Assembly: GCF_001552175.1 (NCBI RefSeq)
Contig: NZ_BCQR01000034.1
Coordinates: 17,355 to 81,354 of the forward strand
DNA length: 64,000 bases
Direction: 5' to 3'
Source: Actinomadura kijaniata NBRC 14229
Lineage (GTDB): Bacteria; Actinomycetota; Actinomycetes; Streptosporangiales; Streptosporangiaceae
Below are positions 35,106-44,475 of this stretch, piece by piece (position 1 is the first letter of the stretch; every line of letters begins with the position of its first letter). A model generated the notes under the pieces. It did no database searches and was not told the origin of the DNA. It was given only the letters and a program-made list of their open reading frames with translations. The position numbers and the translations under genes were made by a program.

Positions 35106-35561
35106 ATGGGCAACGAAATGATTCTCGCGGCACAGAACTCCGGCAGCGGCGCCTTCAACCTGCTGCTGCTCCTCGCGGTGCCCGTCGTGTTCTACTTCCT
35201 GCTCATCCGCCCGCAGAACAAGCGGCGCAAGGAGCAGCTGCGGATGCAGAACTCCGTCGCGCCGGGCGCCAAGGTGGTCACCACCGCCGGCATGCACGCC
35301 ACCGTGGTCGAGGTCGACGACGACGGCGTGGTGCTGGAGATCGCCCCGGGCGTGCACGCCCGTTTCGTCAGGCAGGCCGTCATGCAGGTCGTCCGGGAGG
35401 ACGCCGCGGCCGACGACGCCGACACCCTCGACGGTGACGAGGGCAAGCCCGCGGGCGGGTCGATCGACCTGTCCAAGGACGACACGGGTGCCGACGACGC
35501 CGAGAAGGCCGAGAAGGCCGAGAAGGCGGAGAGCAAGGCGACGGAGAAGCCGTCGGCCTGA
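35106..35561 (+). CDS. yajC: Preprotein translocase accessory subunit YajC
   Basis: A 151-aa single-pass membrane protein. Transmembrane helix at about 16-35 (NLLLLLAVPVVFYFLLIRPQNKRRKEQ, with the diagnostic RPQNKR following) and the YajC domain VAPGAKVVTTAGMHATVVEVDDDGVVLEIAPGVHARFVRQAV. The C-terminus is unusually acidic/alanine-rich with a KAEKAEKAE run. It associates with SecD/SecF, encoded directly downstream. Confidence 0.95.
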   Translation: MGNEMILAAQNSGSGAFNLLLLLAVPVVFYFLLIRPQNKRRKEQLRMQNSVAPGAKVVTTAGMHATVVEVDDDGVVLEIAPGVHARFVRQAVMQVVREDAAADDADTLDGDEGKPAGGSIDLSKDDTGADDAEKAEKAEKAESKATEKPSA

Positions 35562-35603
35562 CGTCGCGCCGGCACCGAACTCAGACGGGAAGTATGACGA
35601 CCA

Positions 35604-37412
35604 GTGGCTCCGCCTCGTAGCAATGTCCCCAGGCCCGGGCGCACCCTCCTCGCCCTCTTCGCGGTCCTGGCGGTCCTGACCGGTGTGATGGTCATGCAGG
35701 GGCAGTTGACCCCGAAGCTCGGCCTGGACCTCGCCGGCGGCACGACCGTCACCCTCACCGCCAAGACCGGGAGCGGCGGCGCCCCGCCCGCGACCCAGAT
35801 GGACCAGGCCGTCAAGATCATGACGCAGCGCGTCAACGGTCTGGGCGTGTCCGACGCCGAGGTCGCCAAGCAGGGCAGCAGCAACATCGTCGTGAACGTG
35901 CCCGGCGAGGGGCAGGACCGCGTCGTCCAGCTCATCGGAACCACGGCGAAGCTCCAGTTCCGGCAGGTGTACGCGGCCGCCGACGGCAAGCCGATCACGG
36001 CGGCGCCGACGCCGACCCCGACCGACGGCAAGAAGAAGAACGACAAGAAGGCGTCGCCCTCGCCGAGCGCGACGCCGTCGGCCTCCTCGACGCCGCGCGG
36101 GCGGGCGCTGTCGGAGGCGCTGACCGCCGCCGCGCCGTCCCCGTCGTCGAGCGCGTCGCCGTCCGGCACGGGCACGCCCAAGCCGTCCGGCACGCCCAAG
36201 TCCTCGCCGTCGCCGTCCGGCACGCCGAACCTCCAGGTCCCGCCGATCGCCAACCCCGGCCAGGACTACACCGGCATCGACGACAAGGCCGTGATCAAGC
36301 AGTTCGAGGAGCTGAACTGCTACCGGTCCGACAAGACGGTGCCCGGCGCCAACGACCCCAACCGCAAGTGGGTCGCCGCCTGCGACCAGAAGGAGGAGCG
36401 CGGGCAGGTCGCCAAGTACATCCTCGGCCCGGTCCGGGTGCTGGGCGAGCAGGTCGCCGAGGCCAACGCGATGCCGCCGGACGCCACCCAGGGCCAGGCG
36501 AGCTGGTCGGTGCAGCTGCGCTTCAAGTCCCAGGGCGCCCGCGAGTTCGGCGAGGTCACCACCGACGCCTACAAGGCGTTCCAGGAGCAGGGCCAGGGCA
36601 CCCCGCGCTCGCAGGTCGCGATCGTGCTGGACGGCAAGGTCGTCTCGGCGCCCACCATCGAGCGGGGCGCGATCACCGGCGGCACCGCCAGCATCGACGG
36701 CCCGCCCGAGAGCTTCACCCAGACCTACGCCACCGACCTGGCCAACGTGCTGAAGTACGGCGCGCTGCCGCTGGAGTTCACCCAGTCCTCCATCGACGAG
36801 GTGTCCTCCACGCTGGGCTCGGACCAGCTGCGCGGCGGCCTGATCGCCGGTGCGATCGGCCTGGTGCTGGTCGTGCTGTACTGCCTGTTCTACTACCGGG
36901 GCCTCGGCGTGGTCGCGGTGGCCAGCCTCGTGATCGCGGCGGGCATCACCTACCTGTCGGTGGTGATCCTCGGCGAGAACATGGGCTTCCGGCTGTCGCT
37001 GCCGCACATCATCGGTCTGATCGTGTCGATCGGCATCACCGCCGACTCGTTCATCGTCTACTTCGAACGGCTGCGTGACGAGCTGCGCGCCGGACGCAAG
37101 CTGCGGCCCTCGGTGGAGACGGCCTGGAAGCGGGCCCGGCGCACCATCCTGGTCGCCGACGCCGTGACGTTCCTGGCCGCGCTGGTGCTGTTCTTCCTGG
37201 CCGTCGGCGGTGTGGCGGGCTTCGCGTTCGCGATGGGCCTGACCACCCTGATCGACATCGTGGTGGTGTTCTTCTTCACCAAGCCGCTGGTGGCGCTGCT
37301 GTCGCGGACCAAGTTCTTCGGCAGGGGCCATCCGATGTCCGGCCTCGACCCGCGCCGGCTGCACAAGGCGACCCCGGCGGCGTCCGTCCGCCCGACCGGT
37401 CAGGAGGCCTGA
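35604..37412 (+). CDS. secD: Protein translocase subunit SecD
   Basis: A 602-aa RND-type membrane protein with SecF that uses the proton gradient to complete export. TM1 at about 13-30, LGLDLAGGTTVTLTAK after it, then a large extracytoplasmic P1 domain, and five helices at the end (DELRAGRKLRPSVETAWKRARRTILVAD is the D6 region). Residues about 133-212 are a Ser/Pro/Thr/Lys low-complexity insert not normal in compact SecDs but common in actinobacteria. GTG start after GGGAAG; 42-nt gap to yajC, 2 nt to secF. Confidence 0.97.
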   Translation: MAPPRSNVPRPGRTLLALFAVLAVLTGVMVMQGQLTPKLGLDLAGGTTVTLTAKTGSGGAPPATQMDQAVKIMTQRVNGLGVSDAEVAKQGSSNIVVNVPGEGQDRVVQLIGTTAKLQFRQVYAAADGKPITAAPTPTPTDGKKKNDKKASPSPSATPSASSTPRGRALSEALTAAAPSPSSSASPSGTGTPKPSGTPKSSPSPSGTPNLQVPPIANPGQDYTGIDDKAVIKQFEELNCYRSDKTVPGANDPNRKWVAACDQKEERGQVAKYILGPVRVLGEQVAEANAMPPDATQGQASWSVQLRFKSQGAREFGEVTTDAYKAFQEQGQGTPRSQVAIVLDGKVVSAPTIERGAITGGTASIDGPPESFTQTYATDLANVLKYGALPLEFTQSSIDEVSSTLGSDQLRGGLIAGAIGLVLVVLYCLFYYRGLGVVAVASLVIAAGITYLSVVILGENMGFRLSLPHIIGLIVSIGITADSFIVYFERLRDELRAGRKLRPSVETAWKRARRTILVADAVTFLAALVLFFLAVGGVAGFAFAMGLTTLIDIVVVFFFTKPLVALLSRTKFFGRGHPMSGLDPRRLHKATPAASVRPTGQEA

Positions 37413-37414
37413 TC

Positions 37415-38584
37415 ATGGCGTTTCGCGCGGTACTCGCCCGCGTCTACCGGGGCGAGGTCAGCGCCGACATCGTCGGCAAGCCCAAGCTGTGGTACTCGAT
37501 CTCCGGCCTGCTGCTGGTGTTCTCCATCGCGGGACTGCTCTTCCAGGGCCTGAACCTCGGGGTGGAGTTCAAGGGCGGCTCGGTCTTCACCTTCGGCAAC
37601 TCCGGCCAGTCGATCGAGCAGGTCCGCGGCGCCGTCACCGGCGGCGGCGCGCACCAGGCGATCGTGCAGCAGGCCGGCGGCGACTGGCGGGTGACCACCG
37701 AGAGCCTTCCCTCGCAGAAGGTCACCGAGGTCAAGGAGAACATCGCCAAGGAACTGAACGTTCCGGCCGACAAGGTCAGCACGCAGGTCGTCGGGGCCTC
37801 GTGGGGCGGTGAGATCTCCAACAAGGCCTGGCAGGCGCTGATCGTCTTCATGATCTTGATCATCGCCTACCTGTCGGTCGCCTTCGAGTGGCGGATGGCG
37901 CTGGCCGCGATCGTCGCGCTGGTCCACGACCTGGTGATCACGGCGGGCATCTACGCCTGGTCCGGGTTCGAGGTCACCCCGGCGACCCTGCTGGGCTTCC
38001 TGACGATCCTGGGCTACTCGCTGTACGACGCGGTCGTGGTCTTCGACATGATCAAGGAGGTCACCAAACCGCTCACCCCGACCTCCAAGATCACCTACAG
38101 CGAGGCCGCCAACCAGGCGCTGTCGTCCACGCTGGTGCGTTCGCTGAACACCTCGCTGGTGGCGATCCTGCCGGTCGCGGCGATCCTGTTCATCGGCACC
38201 ACGCTGTTCGGCGCGGGCACGCTGAAGGACCTGTCGCTGTCGCTGTTCGTCGGCATGATCGTCGGTACCTACTCGTCGATCTGCGTGGCGACGCCGCTGC
38301 TGGTCCAGCTCAAGGAGCGCGAGCCCAAGTACGTCCAGCTCCGCCAGAACATCGCCCGCCGCGAGGCCAGCGGCAAGCGGCAGGGCAGGCTGGCCAAGGC
38401 GACCGGCGCCGGGGAGGGGACCGAGCCCGACGCGCCGGTCGCCGAGCCGGCGACCACCCCGGCCGGTCCGGCCGCGGACGAGCGGGACGACGCCGCGTCG
38501 GGCGTCACCGTCCGCAAGGTCGTCCAGACCGGGCCGCGCCAGCAGCCCAAACGCGGCACCCGGACGCAGCGCCGCGGCAAGTGA
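37415..38584 (+). CDS. secF: Protein translocase subunit SecF
   Basis: A 389-aa partner of SecD. TM1 (about 21-38) is followed by GVEFKGGSVFTFGNSG, the extracytoplasmic domain, and five helices including EWRMALAAIVALVHDLVITAGIYAWSGFEVTPATLLGFLTILGYSLYDAVVVFDMI (about 152-210), the SecF signature with conserved Asp. A basic, disordered C-terminal tail of about 75 residues ends RTQRRGK. It follows secD with AGGAGG in the overlap and closes the operon. Confidence 0.97.
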   Translation: MAFRAVLARVYRGEVSADIVGKPKLWYSISGLLLVFSIAGLLFQGLNLGVEFKGGSVFTFGNSGQSIEQVRGAVTGGGAHQAIVQQAGGDWRVTTESLPSQKVTEVKENIAKELNVPADKVSTQVVGASWGGEISNKAWQALIVFMILIIAYLSVAFEWRMALAAIVALVHDLVITAGIYAWSGFEVTPATLLGFLTILGYSLYDAVVVFDMIKEVTKPLTPTSKITYSEAANQALSSTLVRSLNTSLVAILPVAAILFIGTTLFGAGTLKDLSLSLFVGMIVGTYSSICVATPLLVQLKEREPKYVQLRQNIARREASGKRQGRLAKATGAGEGTEPDAPVAEPATTPAGPAADERDDAASGVTVRKVVQTGPRQQPKRGTRTQRRGK

Positions 38585-38589
38585 CGCCG

Positions 38590-38649
38590 TAGGCTCTGCG
38601 CAGGAAGGATCACCGACGGCCGCGCCCACCCCGGTGGGCGCGGCCGTCG
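38590..38649 (+). promoter_or_regulatory. apt promoter (-10 TAGGCT) followed by a 17-bp hairpin
   Basis: TAGGCT (38590-38595) starts six bases after the secF stop. Downstream is a perfect 17-bp stem (38614-38630 / 38633-38649) with only two unpaired bases and no T-tract. The hairpin could be the secF terminator or, if the TAGGCT promoter is used, part of the apt leader. Confidence 0.4.
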
Positions 38650-38697
38650 CGGTTCCCGAACACCGACCACCACCGACCCCCTGGGGGAGCACGCTCG

Positions 38698-39222
38698 ATG
38701 GACCTCGACCGCCTCATCAACGACCGCATCCGCGACATCGCCGACTACCCCAAGCCCGGCGTGATGTTCAAGGACATCACGCCGCTGCTGGCCGACCACG
38801 TCGCGTTCGCCGGGGTGGTGGACGCCATCGTCAACCACCACGGCCGGGGCACCGTCGACAAGATCGTCGGGATCGAGGCGCGCGGGTTCATCCTGGCCGC
38901 CCCGGTCGCCTACCACTTCGGCGCGGGCTTCGTCCCGGTGCGGAAAAAGGGAAAGCTGCCCGCGCGGACGTACGAGGAGACCTATGATCTCGAGTACGGG
39001 ACCGAGACGATCCAGATGCATGTCGACGCGTTCTCGCCCGGTGACCGGGTGCTGATCGTCGATGACGTGCTGGCCACCGGCGGTACCGCGAAGGCGGCCG
39101 CCGAGCTGGTCCGGCGCGGCGGCGGCGAGGTCGTGGGGCTGTCGGTGCTGATCGAGCTCTCGTTCCTCCACGGCCGGGACCGTCTGGGTGATTTGGACGT
39201 CCATTCACTGGTTACGGTCTAG
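38698..39222 (+). CDS. apt: Adenine phosphoribosyltransferase
   Basis: A 174-aa type I PRTase that salvages adenine to AMP using [22 protein letters not shown] (substrate loop), [31 protein letters not shown], and the PRPP motif [22 protein letters not shown] (about 115-136). It sits between secF and rel, the conserved actinobacterial secDF-apt-rel order that couples purine salvage to (p)ppGpp control. Confidence 0.97.
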   Translation: MDLDRLINDRIRDIADYPKPGVMFKDITPLLADHVAFAGVVDAIVNHHGRGTVDKIVGIEARGFILAAPVAYHFGAGFVPVRKKGKLPARTYEETYDLEYGTETIQMHVDAFSPGDRVLIVDDVLATGGTAKAAAELVRRGGGEVVGLSVLIELSFLHGRDRLGDLDVHSLVTV

Positions 39223-39231
39223 TACGAAAAA

Positions 39232-39252
39232 GGCGCCGGATAGACTGGCGCC
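39232..39252 (+). promoter_or_regulatory. rel promoter: -10 TAGACT between two GGCGCC hexamers
   Basis: TAGACT (39241-39246) is the best -10 between apt and rel. It is flanked by GGCGCC at 39232-39237 and 39247-39252, making an inverted repeat centred on the -10. An overlapping repressor site or a start-proximal hairpin could result. No good -35 is seen. The leader to the GTG would be about 75 nt. Confidence 0.45.
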
Positions 39253-39328
39253 AGCAGGGTCCGGTGGGGACGGGCGCTACCCGCCGGGGGGACAGGGCCG
39301 CGCGCCCAACACGGTCTGGGGAGGCTGG

Positions 39329-41869
39329 GTGCCCGGTGAGGTGGTATCGACCGACGCGGTGAACGGGGCCGCGCCTCCGGCGGAAAGGGCGCCGGAGCGT
39401 TCCCCCGCGCCCGCCGGACCGGCCCCGGCGCCAGACCAGCAGCCACCAGACCAGCGGCCACCGGACCAGCGACCACCGGACCAGCCACCACCGGACCGGG
39501 CGGCGGAGTCGCCACCGGAGCAGCCCCCGCAGCAGCCGACGCAGCAGCCCCGGCCCCGGCCGCCGGCGAAGCCACCGGCCCAGACGCCGGCGCCCTCCGC
39601 CGACCAGGCCCGGCCGACGCCGGGCACGACCCCACCTTCCGCCGCCCGGGTGCGCCGCAGGCTCGCCAGGCTGGGCGCCCAACGCGGACCCACCATGAAC
39701 CCGGTACTCGAACCACTGATCAAAACGGTCCGCAACACGCATCCCAAGGCGGACCTGCGACTGATCGAACGCGCCTACGACGTCGCCGCCCACTACCACC
39801 GCCACCAGAAGCGCAAGAGCGGCGACCCCTACATCACCCACCCGCTCGCCGTCGCCACCATCCTCGCCGAGCTCGGCATGAACACCGAGACGCTGTGCGC
39901 GGCGCTGCTGCACGACACCGTCGAGGACACCGAGTACACCCTGGAGGAGCTGCGCTCCGACTTCGGTGACGAGATCGCGGCGCTGGTGGACGGGGTCACC
40001 AAGCTCGACAAGGTCAAGTACGGCGACGCCGCCGAGGCCGAGACCGTCCGCAAGATGGTCGTGGCGATGTCCCGCGACATCCGCGTCCTGGTGATCAAGC
40101 TGGCGGACCGGCTGCACAACATGCGCACCCTGCGCTACATGCCCCGGCACAAGCAGGAGAAGAAGGCCCGCGAGACCCTGGAGGTGTTCGCGCCGCTGGC
40201 CCACCGCCTGGGCATGAACACCCTCAAGTGGGAGCTGGAGGACCTGGCGTTCGCCACCCTGTTCCCCAAACGCTTCGACGAGATCGCCCGGCTGGTCTCC
40301 GAACGCGCCCCCCGCCGCGACATCTTCCTCCAGGAAGTGATCGAGAACGTGTCGGCGGACCTGCGCGACTCGCGGATCAAGGCCACCGTCACCGGACGGC
40401 CCAAGCACTACTACTCGATCTACCAGAAGATGATCGCCCGGGACGTGTCGTTCGACGACATCTACGACCTGGTCGGCATCCGGGTCCTGGTCGACAGCGT
40501 CCGCGACTGCTACGCCGCCCTCGGCACGATCCACGCGCGATGGAACCCGGTCCCCGGCCGGTTCAAGGACTACATCGCGATGCCGAAGTTCAACATGTAC
40601 CAGTCGCTGCACACCACCGTGATAGGGCCCGAGGGCAAGCCGGTGGAGCTGCAGATCCGCACCTGGGGCATGCACCGGCGGGCCGAGTACGGCGTCGCGG
40701 CGCACTGGAAGTACAAGGAGGAGACGGTCGGTGGCCGCAAGGCCGGCGACATGCAGTGGCTGCGCCAGCTGCTGGACTGGCAGAAGGAGACCGCCGACCC
40801 GGCCGAGTTCCTGGAGTCGCTGCGCTTCGACCTGTCGGTGTCGGAGGTCTTCGTCTTCACGCCCAAGGGCGACGTGATGGCGCTGCCGCAGGGCGCGACC
40901 CCGGTCGACTTCGCCTACGCCATCCACACCGAGGTCGGGCACCGCACCATCGGGGCGCGCGTCAACGGCCGCCTGGTGCCGCTGGAGTCCACCCTCGACA
41001 ACGGTGACGCCGTCGAGATCTTCACCTCCAAGTCGCAGGACGCCGGGCCCAGCCGCGACTGGCTGAACTTCGTCAAGTCCGCCCGCGCCCGCAACAAGAT
41101 CAAGCACTGGTTCTCCAAGGAGCGCCGCGACACCGCCATCGAGTCGGGCAAGGACTCCATCGCCCGCGCGATGCGCAAGCAGAACATGCCGTTGCAGCGC
41201 ATGATGTCGGGGGAGGCGCTGCTGGCGCTGGCCCGCGACATGCGCTACCCGGACGTGTCGTCGCTGTACGCGGCGGTGGGGGAGGGCCACATCTCGGCGC
41301 AGGCGGTCGTGCACCGCCTGGTGGAGGCCCTGGGCGGCGTGGAGAGCGCCGAGGAGGACCTGGCCGAGATCGCGGTCCCCACGCGCCGCAAGCGCAGCCG
41401 TCCGTCCGCCGACCCGGGCGTGGTCGTGGACGGCGACGCGGACGTGTGGGTGCGGCTGTCGCGATGTTGCACCCCGGTCCCCGGCGACGACATCGTGGGT
41501 TTCGTGACGCGCGGCCACGGCGTGTCGGTGCACCGCAGCGACTGCGCGAACGTCACCCAGCTCAAGGAGCAGCCGGACCGGCTCGTCGACGTGAAGTGGT
41601 CGCCGGGCGAGGACTCGGTGTTCCTGGTGGCGATCCAGGTGGAGGCGCTGGACCGGCCGCGGCTGCTGTCGGACGTCACCCGGGTCCTGTCGGACCAGCA
41701 CGTGAACATCCTGTCGGCGTCGGTCACCACCACCCGCGACCGGGTGGCGGTCAGCCGGTTCACGTTCGAGATGGGCGACCCCAAGCACCTGGGCCACGTG
41801 CTCAAGGCGGTGCGGTCGATCGACGGCGTGTACGACGTGTACCGCGTCACCAGCGGCGCGCACCGCTGA
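39329..41869 (+). CDS. rel: Bifunctional (p)ppGpp synthetase/hydrolase
   Basis: An 846-aa RelA/SpoT homologue. The HD hydrolase domain is intact ([16 protein letters not shown]), the synthetase domain has [21 protein letters not shown] with the RxKD signature of bifunctional enzymes, and TGS ([40 protein letters not shown]) and ACT domains follow. Residues 1 to about 105 are Pro/Ala-rich with PPDQR-type repeats, absent from most Rel proteins. GTG 39329 has GGGGAGG upstream; the longer frame runs into apt. It controls the stringent response. Confidence 0.95.
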   Translation: MPGEVVSTDAVNGAAPPAERAPERSPAPAGPAPAPDQQPPDQRPPDQRPPDQPPPDRAAESPPEQPPQQPTQQPRPRPPAKPPAQTPAPSADQARPTPGTTPPSAARVRRRLARLGAQRGPTMNPVLEPLIKTVRNTHPKADLRLIERAYDVAAHYHRHQKRKSGDPYITHPLAVATILAELGMNTETLCAALLHDTVEDTEYTLEELRSDFGDEIAALVDGVTKLDKVKYGDAAEAETVRKMVVAMSRDIRVLVIKLADRLHNMRTLRYMPRHKQEKKARETLEVFAPLAHRLGMNTLKWELEDLAFATLFPKRFDEIARLVSERAPRRDIFLQEVIENVSADLRDSRIKATVTGRPKHYYSIYQKMIARDVSFDDIYDLVGIRVLVDSVRDCYAALGTIHARWNPVPGRFKDYIAMPKFNMYQSLHTTVIGPEGKPVELQIRTWGMHRRAEYGVAAHWKYKEETVGGRKAGDMQWLRQLLDWQKETADPAEFLESLRFDLSVSEVFVFTPKGDVMALPQGATPVDFAYAIHTEVGHRTIGARVNGRLVPLESTLDNGDAVEIFTSKSQDAGPSRDWLNFVKSARARNKIKHWFSKERRDTAIESGKDSIARAMRKQNMPLQRMMSGEALLALARDMRYPDVSSLYAAVGEGHISAQAVVHRLVEALGGVESAEEDLAEIAVPTRRKRSRPSADPGVVVDGDADVWVRLSRCCTPVPGDDIVGFVTRGHGVSVHRSDCANVTQLKEQPDRLVDVKWSPGEDSVFLVAIQVEALDRPRLLSDVTRVLSDQHVNILSASVTTTRDRVAVSRFTFEMGDPKHLGHVLKAVRSIDGVYDVYRVTSGAHR
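39430..39499 (+). repeat. 15-nt tandem repeat in the rel N-terminus
   Basis: Degenerate tandem copies of a 15-nt unit encode a [10 protein letters not shown] pentapeptide, about four to five units. The phase is codon-aligned, so expansion or contraction would stay in frame. Confidence 0.8.
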
Positions 41870-41897
41870 GCACCACCCGGGCGCTCCCCGAGCGGCG

Positions 41898-41925
41898 ACG
41901 CCCCGCCGGAGGACCGGCGGGGCGT
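41898..41925. terminator. Hairpin between convergent rel and F420-type oxidoreductase genes
   Basis: A 12-bp perfect stem (41898-41909 / 41914-41925) with AGGA loop, 28 nt after the rel stop and 20 nt from the convergent gene's stop. A stem with no T-tract, probably bidirectional. Confidence 0.6.
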
Positions 41926-41944
41926 GCTCCCTCCCGTGCTCCCG

Positions 41945-42994
41945 TTACCGGAACGCGGGCATCACGTGCTCGTGCACCAGCCGCAGCTGGGTGTCGACGT
42001 CGGGGACGCCCGCCAGCTCGCGGCCGGTGAACGACTTCACCAGCGCCGAGTCGGTGATCGCCAGGATCATGTGGTTCACGCCGGTCGGCGCGATGTCCTT
42101 GGCGATCTTCTCGCGGACCTCCTCGGGCGTGCCGGAGATCGACAGCTTCTCGGTGATCTCCGGGGTGGTCAGCTCGATGCCGCGGGCCAGGTCGCCGGCG
42201 CCGATCGCCTCGATGATCGGGGCGACGTCGGCGGGGGAGACGCCGTTGCGCTCCAGCTGCTCGGCGGGCATCGCCGAGGCGTACAGGCCGACCATGCTGC
42301 GCGCGGCCTGCTTGGCGGCCTCGGAGTCGGGGCCGGTCGCGAACACGACCCACGCGCCGATGTCGAGGCTCTTCCAGTCCTTGCCCGCCCGCTCGGCGCC
42401 GATCCGGAAGTGCTTGACGGCGTACTCGTAGGCCTCCCGCGAGTAGCTGAGGGCGTGGTGGACGCCGTCGGACAGCTCACCGGCGGCCTCGAACGACTTC
42501 GGCCCCCGCATCGCGCCGATCTTGACGGGCAGGTGCTCCTGCACCGGGCGGGCGAAGGTGAACAGCCCGTCGTAGGAGTAGAACTCCCCGTCGCGGGTGA
42601 TCGTGCCCTCGTCCAGCAGGGTCCGGACGACCCCGACGGCCTCCTTGACGCGGGTCAGCGGCTTGGTCTTCGTCCAGTCGATCTTGTACTGGGCGAGCAC
42701 CCCGAAGTTGCCCGAGCCGAGCACGACCTCGGCGCGGCCGCCGGTCAGCTCGTCCAGGGTGGCGGCGGCCTGGGCGATCAGGGTGGGCTCGCGCAGCGTC
42801 ACCGCCGACACGCTCGGCCCCATCTTGATCTGCTCGGTCTGCGCCGCGGCCGCCGCGAACAGCAGCCACAGGTCCTTGTGCCAGGGCTCGTCGGCCGCGT
42901 AGACGGCGTGGTAGCCGAGCTCGTCGGCCAGCCGGATCGACGCCAGCGACTCGGTGAGCGGGTAGTCGGGGAGCATGGCGTAGCTGAACTTCAC
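41945..42994 (-). CDS. LLM-class F420-dependent oxidoreductase
   Basis: A 349-aa luciferase-like TIM-barrel protein: MKFSYAMLPDYPLTESLASIRLADELGYHAVYAADE (N-terminal barrel), TEQIKMGPSVSAVTLREPTLIAQAAATLDELTGGRAEVVLGSGN (about 74-117), VKIGAMRGPKSFEAAGELSDGVHHALSYS. Closest in feel to methylenetetrahydromethanopterin reductase/F420-dependent glucose-6-phosphate dehydrogenase relatives; F420 use is inferred from the actinobacterial context. GTG 42994 with GAGGAAGG. It follows the binding lipoprotein gene by 37 nt. Confidence 0.88.
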   Translation of the reverse strand: MKFSYAMLPDYPLTESLASIRLADELGYHAVYAADEPWHKDLWLLFAAAAAQTEQIKMGPSVSAVTLREPTLIAQAAATLDELTGGRAEVVLGSGNFGVLAQYKIDWTKTKPLTRVKEAVGVVRTLLDEGTITRDGEFYSYDGLFTFARPVQEHLPVKIGAMRGPKSFEAAGELSDGVHHALSYSREAYEYAVKHFRIGAERAGKDWKSLDIGAWVVFATGPDSEAAKQAARSMVGLYASAMPAEQLERNGVSPADVAPIIEAIGAGDLARGIELTTPEITEKLSISGTPEEVREKIAKDIAPTGVNHMILAITDSALVKSFTGRELAGVPDVDTQLRLVHEHVMPAFR

Positions 42995-43031
42995 GGAAGG
43001 GACCTTCCTCGTAGGGGGAATGGGAGGGGGT

Positions 43032-44303
43032 CTAGCCCTTGATCTGCGTCCACGCCTGGGACCAGCGGGCGTAGTCCACGCACGCGTCGCCCCGGTCGTC
43101 GCCGCAGTTCCTGACGGGGGTCTTCCAGAACGAGATGCGCCGGTAGAACTCGGCGTCGCCGACATGGAAGTCCCGGCAGAAGCCGGGGGCGGTGTACCGG
43201 CACGCCTTGGGGTTGGCGGGGGCCTGGCCGAACCACTGCCCGACCTGCGCCTGCACCTTCGGCGTGGTGATCCAGTTCATCCACCGGTACATGCAGTTGG
43301 GATGCTGGGCCCGGGAGGAGACCATCCAGGTGTCGGACCAGCCGGTGGCCCCCTCGCGGGGGATCACCGTGGCGACCGGGGCCCGGGCGTCGCGGGCCAG
43401 GTTGGCGGTCACCTGCCAGGCGGTGCCGGCGTGGATGTCACCGACCTTGAACGACTGGATCTCGTCCAGGTAACTGTGCCAGTACTGCACCACGTTCGGC
43501 CGCTGCTTCTTCAGCAGGTCCACCGCCGCCGCGAACTGCTCCTCCGACAGCGCGTACGGGTCGGTGATCTTGAGGTCGGGACGGTGGGCCTTCAGGTACA
43601 GCGCGGCGTCGGCGATGTAGATAGGCGAGTCGTAGGCGGCCAGGTTCCCGGCGGCGGGCGACTTGGGATCCCACATCACCTTCCAGGAGTCCAGGCCCTG
43701 GGGGAACCGGTCGGTGCGGTACATCAGCATGTTCGCGCCGTAGCCGTGCGGCACGCCGTACATCTGGCCGCCCGCCGAGTTGTAGGGCTGGTCCTTGAGG
43801 TACGCGGCGATGTCGCCGTAGTTGCTGAGCAGCGCGGTGTTCACGGGCGCGACGTCGCCGTTGTGGATCAGCCGCACGCTGGCGTCGCCGGACGCCGACA
43901 CGCCGTCGTAGCGTCCGGTGCGCATCAGCGCGACCATCGCGTCCGACGTGTCGGCGATCTTGGCTTCCACCCGGCAGCCGGTGGCCCGGGTGAACGGCGT
44001 CACCCAGTCCACCTTCCGGTCGGTGGAGCCGTCCTCGGCGTACCCGGCCCACACCACCAGCGACAGCTTGCCCTCACCGGGGCCGATGCTCTGCTGAGCG
44101 GGGAGCCGGGGCGGGGAGGTGCCCTGCTCGTCGGGGGAATCGTTGCACGCGCTCGCGGTCATCGCCGTCAGCAGCGTGAGCAACGCCGCCAGGCGGATGG
44201 CGCGGCCGGCTCCGTGCGCGGGGTGTCGTCGGACGCGTCGCCCCCGGGGGAGCCGGGAGGGGACGACACGTGCACGGGCTTCGGGCGGGGTCCGGAAGAT
44301 CAT
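43032..44303 (-). CDS. ABC-type polyamine-like substrate-binding lipoprotein (orphan)
   Basis: A 423-aa exported protein with a long basic N-region, a hydrophobic core and lipobox TASAC (Cys at about 53). The mature part reads as a PotD-type spermidine/putrescine-binding protein: LSLVVWAGYAEDGSTDRKVDWVTPFTRATGCRVEAKI, VPHGYGANMLMYRTDRFP, MYRWMNWITTPKVQAQV. No permease or ATPase gene adjoins. ATG 44303 fits a leaderless start below TACAAT. Substrate inferred only. Confidence 0.88.
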   Translation of the reverse strand: MIFRTPPEARARVVPSRLPRGRRVRRHPAHGAGRAIRLAALLTLLTAMTASACNDSPDEQGTSPPRLPAQQSIGPGEGKLSLVVWAGYAEDGSTDRKVDWVTPFTRATGCRVEAKIADTSDAMVALMRTGRYDGVSASGDASVRLIHNGDVAPVNTALLSNYGDIAAYLKDQPYNSAGGQMYGVPHGYGANMLMYRTDRFPQGLDSWKVMWDPKSPAAGNLAAYDSPIYIADAALYLKAHRPDLKITDPYALSEEQFAAAVDLLKKQRPNVVQYWHSYLDEIQSFKVGDIHAGTAWQVTANLARDARAPVATVIPREGATGWSDTWMVSSRAQHPNCMYRWMNWITTPKVQAQVGQWFGQAPANPKACRYTAPGFCRDFHVGDAEFYRRISFWKTPVRNCGDDRGDACVDYARWSQAWTQIKG

Positions 44304-44311
44304 CGGACCGG

Positions 44312-44342
44312 ATTGTAGGGGTAAGGGGGGTGGTCGTGTCAC
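44312..44342 (-). promoter_or_regulatory. Promoter of the binding-lipoprotein gene, leaderless
   Basis: On the minus strand, GTGACA (complement of 44337-44342) lies 19 bp upstream of TACAAT (complement of 44312-44317), a near-consensus -10. Eight bases separate the -10 from the ATG at 44303, so the mRNA probably has no or almost no leader. Confidence 0.65.
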
Positions 44343-44400
44343 CCGAATCGCATGATCGATCTCTCTCCGTGTATCGTCCCAAAAACGGACGGACTGTTGC

Positions 44401-44406
44401 TAGGGT
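44401..44406 (+). promoter_or_regulatory. Predicted -10 element of the conservon
   Basis: TAGGGT at 44401-44406, 69 nt before the cvnA GTG, fits TANNNT. No -35 match is evident. Confidence 0.4.
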
Positions 44407-44475
44407 CTGCTCTCGTCTCTCGTGACCGACAGCTCCCTGTACCCCCCGTCTCCGTAACCGCCAAGGGACCGTTGA

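Noticed and set aside
39188..39328. N-terminal extension of Rel into apt
   Set aside because: It overlaps the apt 3' end and crosses the predicted rel promoter.
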